From Minisyncoccota bacterium (GTDB lineage Bacteria > Patescibacteriota > Minisyncoccia > Minisyncoccales > Minisyncoccaceae): a DNA stretch of 25,982 nucleotides. A program made the translations under genes and the position numbers. The stretch lies in contig JAQVLF010000002.1 of the NCBI GenBank assembly GCA_028704295.1, positions 1 to 25,982 on the forward strand, in the 5' to 3' direction. The notes below the pieces were generated by a model. It searched no databases and was not told the DNA's origin. It worked only from the letters and a program-made list of their open reading frames with translations. Positions 20,714 through 25,982 of this stretch are shown piece after piece (positions within the stretch are counted from its first letter, which is position 1; each line of letters begins with the position of its first letter).

Positions 20714-21775
20714 CTATTTAGGCGGCATTAGTTCTTCTGTTTCAACTAGAACTTCAGAATAACTATCTAGATTTTCTAAAACTATTCCTGCCCCTCTTGC
20801 AACGGCTGTCATTGGGTCTTCTATTACATAAGCAGGAACACCAGTTTCTTTAGTAAGAAGGATGTCTAATCCTCCTAGAAGCGCTCCTCCACCAGCTAGA
20901 CAAATTCCTTTTTTCATTACATCAGATATGAGCTCTGGAGGCGTAATTTCAATAGTGTTTTTAATCTCGCTAACAATTTGATTAATAGACTTCTCCATTG
21001 CTTTTTTAATATCATTTCTTGTGACAGTGATTTCCTCTGGAAGGCCTGTTACTAAATTTCTTCCCCTAATTGCAACTCTTTTCAATTTGTTCTTTTTATC
21101 ATTCTCGTCAAAGTAAACTGTACCAATATTGATTTTAACATTCTCAGCTGTTCTAACTCCAATCAAAAGTTTGTACTTTTCTTGCGCATATTTAATAATA
21201 TCTTGATTTAGTTTGTCTCCTGCAATTCGAAGGCTCTTAGAAACAACGATTCCTCCTAACGAAATTACTGCAATTTCAGTTGTTCCTCCGCCAATGTCAA
21301 CTACAAAATTACCTCCTGCTTCTTGTACAGGAAGTCTTGCTCCAATAGTTGCTGCCATCGGCTCTTCAATTAAAAATACTTCTCTTGCTCCAGCAGACTT
21401 AGCTGCATCAATTACAGCCTTTCTTTCAACTTCTGTGACACCGCAAGGAATACCAACAACAGCCCTTGGTTTAATTATGTTAATCTTGTCTTCCCTTGCT
21501 CTTTCAAACAAATATCTAAGCATTTGTTCAGTCACTTCAAAATCAGATACAACGCCATTTACGAGTGGCCTTGTTGCAACAATGTGTCCTGGAGTCTTTC
21601 CAACCATTTTCTCAGCCTCTCTTCCAATAGCTAAAACCTGCCCTGTTTTTTGGTTTATTGCAACAACAGAAGGTTCAGATAAGATTATTCCCCTTCCTCT
21701 AACATAAACTAAACAGTTGGCTGTTCCTAAATCAATAGCAATATCATTTGAAAATCTGTCAAAAAATTTCTTCAT
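20714..21775 (-). CDS. mreB: Rod shape-determining protein MreB
   Basis: Bacterial actin that forms membrane-associated filaments guiding lateral wall synthesis. The 353 residues contain phosphate-1 motif IDLGTANCLVY (14-24), the phosphate-2 region VVDIGGGTTEIAVISLGG, and the adenosine loop CLAGGGALLGGLD near the C-terminus. The N-terminal KKFFDRFSND could be the amphipathic membrane-binding helix. Length is normal. mreC/mreD do not follow; the next features downstream are the tiny ORF and gatC. Its presence predicts a rod or elongated cell. Confidence 0.97.
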   Translation of the reverse strand: MKKFFDRFSNDIAIDLGTANCLVYVRGRGIILSEPSVVAINQKTGQVLAIGREAEKMVGKTPGHIVATRPLVNGVVSDFEVTEQMLRYLFERAREDKINIIKPRAVVGIPCGVTEVERKAVIDAAKSAGAREVFLIEEPMAATIGARLPVQEAGGNFVVDIGGGTTEIAVISLGGIVVSKSLRIAGDKLNQDIIKYAQEKYKLLIGVRTAENVKINIGTVYFDENDKKNKLKRVAIRGRNLVTGLPEEITVTRNDIKKAMEKSINQIVSEIKNTIEITPPELISDVMKKGICLAGGGALLGGLDILLTKETGVPAYVIEDPMTAVARGAGIVLENLDSYSEVLVETEELMPPK

Positions 21776-21783
21776 ATTTTTTG

Positions 21784-21789
21784 TTTATA
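21784..21789 (-). promoter_or_regulatory. -10 box (TATAAA) upstream of mreB
   Basis: TATAAA on the minus strand lies 8 bases before the mreB ATG, in the 36-base gap after proS, and would give a leader of about 2 nt. No convincing -35 at 16-18 bases. It fits the short-leader pattern of this window but is weak by itself. Confidence 0.3.
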
Positions 21790-21811
21790 CTAACAAGTTT
21801 TTGCTTTAAAA

Positions 21812-23014
21812 TCAACAGTTTTCTAGAAACTGAGCGATATCTTTTAATTTAACTAATTCTGCTTTGTCTTCCCCTCTTTTTTTAACTTCGACTGAATCTT
21901 CTTTTAATGTTTTTTCTGAAACAACAATTCTAATTGGAATACCGATTAAATCAGCATCAGAAAACTTTTCTCCTGGAGCCTTATCTCTATCATCAAACAA
22001 AACTTCGTAGCCTTTATACTCTAAAGCTTTTGAAACCTGTTCTGTTTCTTTTTGATTACCAATATCAATTAGATAAACATCGAATGGAGCAACTGATTTT
22101 GGCCAAATTATTCCTTTTTCATCATTAAATACTTCTACTATTGCTCCCATTAAACGAGATACACCCATTCCATAACAGCCCATTATAATGTTCTTATTAT
22201 CTATTTTAAAATCAAATGCTTCTGAATATTTTGTACCTAATTTAAATATATTTCCAACTTCAATTGATTTTTTTTCTTCAAACACTTCTCCTCCACAATT
22301 AGGACATTTATCTTGCTTAACTTCTTTATTTAAAGCAAATTTACATTTTTCACATATGTAGATTATGTCTTCTCCAGCCTCTGTAATTGTTTGAAATTCA
22401 TGTGAAAATCCTTTTGTAAAAGCACCTCCTCCAGCCAAACCAAGATAAGTATAATCCTTTAGTCCGCATCTATTATAGACTTCAAAATAGGCTTCTTTTA
22501 CTTTCTCATAATAATTATCTAGATCTTCCTCGCTTAAATGAAATGAATAAAGATCTTTCATAATAAACTCTCGCCCCCTAAGTAGTCCTGATTTAGCTCT
22601 TGGCTCATTTCTATATTTTGTTTGAATTTGATAAATAGATTTAGGAAAATCTTTTTCTGAATTTAAAAACTTTTGAGCAATAGGCGTGATGATCTCCTCA
22701 TGTGACCATCCTAAACCATAATCTTCATCTAAAATCTTGTACATTTCAGGAACTTCCCACCTCCCTGTTTTAAGCCAATTCTCTTTTGGGTTTAATCCAG
22801 GCATTAAGACTTCCTGTCCATCAATTCTATTCATTTCTTCTCTTACAATGTTTTGTATTTTTTTAATAACTCTTAATCCTAAAGGCAAGTATGAATAAAT
22901 TCCAGCTCCTAGCTTATCAACAAATCCAGCTCTAATTAGAAGCTTTGCATTTAAGCTTGCTTCACCTGATGGGTCTTGTCTTAAAGTCTTAAAAAATAGT
23001 TTAGATGCTTTCAT
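21812..23014 (-). CDS. proS: Prolyl-tRNA synthetase lacking the INS editing domain
   Basis: Class IIa synthetase. Order: RQDPSGEASLNAKLLIRAG (12-30), motif 1 around GAGIYSYLPLGLRV (37-49), motif 2 YRNEPRAKSGLLRGREFIMKD (134-154 region), GGGAFTKGFSHEF, motif 3 GCYGMGVSRLMGA (279-291), and an anticodon-binding domain from about 305 to 400. Bacterial-type ProRS is usually about 570 residues with a 180-residue INS editing domain. Here the chain goes directly through a zinc-knuckle pair (C221, C224 and C237, C240) with only 12 residues between the cysteine pairs, where INS normally lies. Cis-editing of Ala-tRNA(Pro) should be absent. It follows rseP by 3 bases. Confidence 0.95.
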   Translation of the reverse strand: MKASKLFFKTLRQDPSGEASLNAKLLIRAGFVDKLGAGIYSYLPLGLRVIKKIQNIVREEMNRIDGQEVLMPGLNPKENWLKTGRWEVPEMYKILDEDYGLGWSHEEIITPIAQKFLNSEKDFPKSIYQIQTKYRNEPRAKSGLLRGREFIMKDLYSFHLSEEDLDNYYEKVKEAYFEVYNRCGLKDYTYLGLAGGGAFTKGFSHEFQTITEAGEDIIYICEKCKFALNKEVKQDKCPNCGGEVFEEKKSIEVGNIFKLGTKYSEAFDFKIDNKNIIMGCYGMGVSRLMGAIVEVFNDEKGIIWPKSVAPFDVYLIDIGNQKETEQVSKALEYKGYEVLFDDRDKAPGEKFSDADLIGIPIRIVVSEKTLKEDSVEVKKRGEDKAELVKLKDIAQFLENC

Positions 23015-23017
23015 GTA

Positions 23018-24139
23018 TTAAAATATTAAATCTTTAAATTGGAATACATCTTTAACAACAATTAAAACTCCTAAAGCCATTAAAGCAATAAATCCAACTC
23101 CGTCAATCTTCTCGCTTAATTCGTCAGTGAAAAACCTCGGTCTTAATTTTTGCAAAACTAAATAAATACATTTTCCTCCGTCTAATGCTGGAAGCGGAAG
23201 CAGGTTAGTCACTGCAAGCGCAAGAGAAATAATAGCTGTAATGTTAAGCATGTATAAAAAGCCTTCACTCAAGCTTACTTTTGTAATGGCAAATATTCCA
23301 ACTGGCCCAGCAACAGCATTGCCTGCAATAGATATATCTTTAGCTGCAAACGATTTTGCTATCATATTTCCCAAAGTAGACATGGAATAACTTGTAAAGT
23401 TATATGTATGAAATACTCCTGCAAAAATCTTATCTTTTAAATTAGTATTATATGATAATTCAGCAATATTGCTATATCCGATGCCAATCTTCTCTTCCAT
23501 GTTAGCTATAATGTGAGTGCTCTTCTCCTTTGTTTTTCTGTTTTCTACTAAAAATGCAAGAGCTTCTCCTTTTGTGCTATTCAAAGTTTCTTTAAGTTCG
23601 TTTGCATTTTTTATTCTTTCACCATTTATTGCTAGAATAATATCGTCTTTATTTAATCCTCCATAATTTGCAGGAGATCCTTCCTCAACGTAATTTATCA
23701 TGAGGTAATTTTCCTGGTACCCTAAAGGAAATTTGTAGTCTGGATTAATTAAGCCAATTGTACTAGTCAAATGAGAAGGCATTAGAACAATGTAAAAAAG
23801 AATAATTGACAATATGAAATTGCCTATCACTCCTGAGACAATAATTAAAAGTTTTTCTCTTGTCTTTTTAGAGGTATAGCTTGCTGGATCAGATTTATCC
23901 TTTGCTTCGACTGATTCTCCATAAATTTTATTATATCCTCCAAAAGGAATAATCCCTATTCCAAATAAAGTCTCGCCTTTCTGCTTTTTCCAAATAAAGG
24001 GAGGAAAGCCTACTGCAAATTCAGTAACTTTTGTTTTTGTCTTTTTGGCACCCCAAAAGTGCCCTAGCTCATGCGCCGTAACAACTATGGTTATAATAAG
24101 GGCAAATACTATTAATGCTAATAAAAAATCTAATATCAT
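23018..24139 (-). CDS. rseP: M50 site-2 membrane metalloprotease (RseP family)
   Basis: Intramembrane zinc protease that cleaves transmembrane segments, for instance of anti-sigma factors or leftover signal peptides. Zinc motif HELGH (H23, E24, H27) lies in the first transmembrane helix (about 5-27). TM2 is about 97-120. One PDZ domain lies at about 145-215 (EEGSPANYGGLNKDDIILAING). The C-terminal membrane part has the third zinc ligand in NLLPLPALDGG (D320). A last TM helix is about 348-362. Length 373 is shorter than E. coli RseP (450), in keeping with one PDZ domain instead of two. It overlaps frr by 4 bases. The substrate is unknown; no sigma/anti-sigma pair is visible. Confidence 0.92.
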   Translation of the reverse strand: MILDFLLALIVFALIITIVVTAHELGHFWGAKKTKTKVTEFAVGFPPFIWKKQKGETLFGIGIIPFGGYNKIYGESVEAKDKSDPASYTSKKTREKLLIIVSGVIGNFILSIILFYIVLMPSHLTSTIGLINPDYKFPLGYQENYLMINYVEEGSPANYGGLNKDDIILAINGERIKNANELKETLNSTKGEALAFLVENRKTKEKSTHIIANMEEKIGIGYSNIAELSYNTNLKDKIFAGVFHTYNFTSYSMSTLGNMIAKSFAAKDISIAGNAVAGPVGIFAITKVSLSEGFLYMLNITAIISLALAVTNLLPLPALDGGKCIYLVLQKLRPRFFTDELSEKIDGVGFIALMALGVLIVVKDVFQFKDLIF

Positions 24140-24687
24140 CCTTCTAATTCTTTTTTCTTATTTATAATTAATTCGTCTACTTTTACGTTATAACTGTCAA
24201 CAACCTTTTGAAGCTCGTCTTTTGCTCTAAACTTATCATCTTCTGAAATGAGTCCATCTCTCTGCATTTTCTGAATACTTGAGGAGACCTCATCTCTATA
24301 CTTTCTTATAGTCTTCTTTGCCGCATCATCGATTTGTCCGACAGTTCTTGTCATATCTTTTCTTACGTCTTCTGTTAATTCTGGCATAGAAATCCATAAA
24401 CCTGTTGAATCAGCTGCTGGGGAGAGCGATGTATTTGTCTCAATTGCTATTCTAATAGGGTCAATATATGACTTATCCCATGGCTCAACTCTTAATTTTC
24501 TTGGATCAGGAACAGATATTGCAGCTAATTGCTTTAAAGGCATTTTTGATCCAAAAACATCAATAAGCGTATTTTCAATTAAAGCTGGATTTGCACGGCC
24601 TGTTCTTATACTCATTAGTTTTTGAACAACATAGTTTAAAGCTTTTTCAAACTCTGGCTTAATTTTTTCTATTTCTTGTTTATACAT
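24136..24687 (-). CDS. frr: Ribosome recycling factor
   Basis: Splits post-termination 70S ribosomes with EF-G. The 183-residue length and the L-shaped two-domain pattern are typical: helix with LMSIRTGRANPALIE (24-38), domain II around SKMPLKQLAAISVPDPR (47-63), DKSYIDPIRIAI, and the long C-terminal helices with RTVGQIDDAAKKTIRKYRDE. It ends in TGA overlapping the rseP ATG. It lies 2 bases after holB. Confidence 0.98.
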   Translation of the reverse strand: MYKQEIEKIKPEFEKALNYVVQKLMSIRTGRANPALIENTLIDVFGSKMPLKQLAAISVPDPRKLRVEPWDKSYIDPIRIAIETNTSLSPAADSTGLWISMPELTEDVRKDMTRTVGQIDDAAKKTIRKYRDEVSSSIQKMQRDGLISEDDKFRAKDELQKVVDSYNVKVDELIINKKKELEG

Positions 24688-24689
24688 AT

Positions 24690-25610
24690 TTATAATTTAA
24701 TTATTAAATTCTCTAGTAATAATTTTTTATTAGTATTTGTATTATTAAAATAATATTTCGTTTTTTGTATTTCTTCAATAATATCCTTAATTCTTAAAAG
24801 TGTATAGTTTTTAAAAACATTATCTTCTTTTCTATATAATTTTAATAGCATCTCTCGCCTCATAAACCGCTCTAAAATGTTTAAGATTTCAGAAACTTTT
24901 TCTTTGTCCTCATATATGCTTTTAACATATTCGAATCTTTTTTCAACCCCCTCTTTAATTAAAAGATTAATATCTCTAATTGTTCCAAAAAAGAAATCTT
25001 TTTCTTCTCTATTTTGAAAAAGAGTAATTGCTTTTCCAATCTTTCCTGATGAAAATTGACTAATCTCTTCTGCTTCTTTTCTATCTCCCCCCAATAATAT
25101 TAAATAATCTTCTATCTCTTTTCTTCCTATATGATTAAATTCAATTTTTTGAACTCTTGACTTGATTGTTCCTAAAATCATATTAGGAAAGCTTGTAATG
25201 AGGATAATAACTGAATTATCCCCTGGTTCTTCTAATATTTTTAAAATGCTATTTTGACTATCGATTCCCATTAAATGAGCCTCCTCTATAATCGCAATCT
25301 TTTTTTTGTTATTGTAGCTTTTTAAGCTTAAAAAATCTTTCAAGCTTCTTATCTTATCAATCTCAATATTATTGTTTTCTTTTGAAATAATACACAAATC
25401 AGGAAAAATATTTTTATCAATGCTTGCACAAATCTTACAATTATTGCATCCATTGTTGTCACATAAAAGAAATTTAGAAAAAGCAATTGCAAGAGATGTT
25501 TTTCCAATATTTTCTTCGCCTGAAAAAAGAAAAGCATGTGGAATCTTTCCACTTAAAACAATCTTCTTTAAAAAATCCTTTTGTTTTTTGTGGCCGATGA
25601 TTTCATTCAT
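24690..25610 (-). CDS. holB: DNA polymerase III subunit delta'
   Basis: AAA+ clamp-loader subunit. Residues 1-160 resemble DnaX/HolB: HAFLFSG (25-31), Walker A GEENIGKT (31-38), four zinc cysteines C50, C55, C58, C61, a Walker B-like IAIIEEAH (105-112), LKILEEPG (123-130) and the sensor/arginine-finger segment IKSRVQKIEF (149-158), where SRC is SRV. The C-terminal collar (about 200-306) is poorly conserved. The intact P-loop lysine fits the many delta' proteins that keep it. A DnaX (tau/gamma) identity is less likely because the protein is only 306 residues. It overlaps the end of murA by 8 bases. Confidence 0.85.
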   Translation of the reverse strand: MNEIIGHKKQKDFLKKIVLSGKIPHAFLFSGEENIGKTSLAIAFSKFLLCDNNGCNNCKICASIDKNIFPDLCIISKENNNIEIDKIRSLKDFLSLKSYNNKKKIAIIEEAHLMGIDSQNSILKILEEPGDNSVIILITSFPNMILGTIKSRVQKIEFNHIGRKEIEDYLILLGGDRKEAEEISQFSSGKIGKAITLFQNREEKDFFFGTIRDINLLIKEGVEKRFEYVKSIYEDKEKVSEILNILERFMRREMLLKLYRKEDNVFKNYTLLRIKDIIEEIQKTKYYFNNTNTNKKLLLENLIIKL

Positions 25611-25982
25611 CTTTTACTCTTTTAATATCTGCGCCAAGCTTTTTTAATTTCTTGTCTATTTCCTCATAACCTCTGTCAACTTGGTAGATGTCTCTAATAA
25701 CGGTTTTTCCTTTTGCAATTAGTCCTGCAACAATGAGCGAAGCTCCCGCTCTTAAATCAAATGAACCTAAATCTGCTCCAAAAAGGTTGCTAGGCCCTGA
25801 AACTATTGCCCTATGAGGATCTGAGAAGAATATATCTACGCCCATTTTTCTTAACCCTTTTAAATATTCTAATCTTCCATCGTATAAGGGATCGTGAATA
25901 ACTGTTGCGCCTTGTGCTTGGCTTGCTAAAACCCCAAACAATGGCAAGAGATCTGAGGGAAGTCCTGGAAAAGGCAGGCTTT
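25603..25982 (-). CDS. murA: UDP-N-acetylglucosamine 1-carboxyvinyltransferase, C-terminal part (continues past right edge)
   Basis: MurA transfers enolpyruvyl from PEP to UDP-GlcNAc, the first committed step of peptidoglycan synthesis. Only the last 126 codons are visible. The frame is open to the right edge and encodes PFPGLPSDLLPLFGVLASQA, matching the PGFPTDLQ region, then the active-site FDLRAGASLIVAGL and RGYEEIDKKLKKLGA near the end, all in family order. The N-terminal part lies beyond 25982. First gene of murA-holB-frr-rseP-proS as far as seen. Confidence 0.93.
   Translation of the reverse strand, partial: SLPFPGLPSDLLPLFGVLASQAQGATVIHDPLYDGRLEYLKGLRKMGVDIFFSDPHRAIVSGPSNLFGADLGSFDLRAGASLIVAGLIAKGKTVIRDIYQVDRGYEEIDKKLKKLGADIKRVKDE

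Noticed and set aside
21213..21707. + strand open frame (164 codons) opposite mreB
   Set aside because: It lies within the well-conserved mreB gene and has shadow-frame composition with no recognisable motif.
1..25982. CRISPR array, replication origin, insertion sequence or prophage
   Set aside because: No regularly spaced repeats, no dnaA gene or clustered DnaA boxes near gyrB, and no transposase, terminal inverted repeats or phage structural genes were seen.

Overview
The window is a dense, AT-rich stretch of bacterial chromosome. After two + strand genes at the left edge (rpmE, prfA), every gene runs on the minus strand. Gene content and style point to a reduced-genome bacterium of the Candidate Phyla Radiation (Patescibacteria, most like Parcubacteria). 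Genes sit a few bases apart or overlap, and translation factors are trimmed to their cores. rplK is not followed by rplA. Nucleotide genes are limited to the late dTTP branch, and a pilin-like surface protein is present. This assignment is inferred from gene content; no rRNA is in the window. Stop codons include TGA at least four times (deoC, tmk, frr and the membrane protein at 18366), so the code is the standard one.

Layout, left to right. 1-122: tail of an unidentified protein. 123-260: a consensus-like promoter followed about 90 nt later by a strong terminator, a candidate small RNA. 320-1277: rpmE and a release factor 1 that lacks domain 1. 1289-3440: rplY and a secreted coiled-coil lytic transglycosylase, with their own promoter. 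3484-10066: one long minus-strand operon starting at secE (secE-nusG-rplK-dcd-tmk-thyX-glyA-deoC-gatB). 10104-15073: pheS-pheT-gyrB. 15074-17231: a looser accessory segment with an orphan SocA/Panacea-type protein and two unrecognised genes. 17310-17562: three tRNA genes (Asp, Met-type CAT, and an odd initiator-like CAT tRNA). 17659-20564: gatC-gatA, an unrecognised membrane protein and a pilin-LamG protein. 20601-21775: a tiny ORF and mreB. 21812-25982: murA (partial)-holB-frr-rseP-proS.

How the genes fit together. dcd, tmk, thyX and glyA make a compact dTTP module: dCTP to dUMP, dUMP to dTMP using methylene-tetrahydrofolate from GlyA, and dTMP to dTDP. It is embedded in the secE-nusG-rplK operon. 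GatC and GatA lie in one operon and GatB in another; together they make the tRNA-dependent amidotransferase. MurA, MreB and the transglycosylase are cell-wall functions, and RseP is a membrane protease.

The most interesting signals are: (1) several promoters whose -10 box lies exactly 6 bases before an ATG, predicting leaderless mRNAs, together with an almost complete lack of Shine-Dalgarno sequences; (2) a set of pared-down or altered core enzymes (RF1 without domain 1 and with an ArfB-like GGQ loop, ProRS without its editing insertion, PheT without its tRNA-binding OB domain, Tmk without the P-loop lysine, ThyX with an altered RHR motif); (3) an initiator-like tRNA with non-canonical D and T loops; (4) the pilin-LamG fusion; and (5) the candidate small RNA at the left edge. 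I did not find a clear new multi-gene defence or mobile system.
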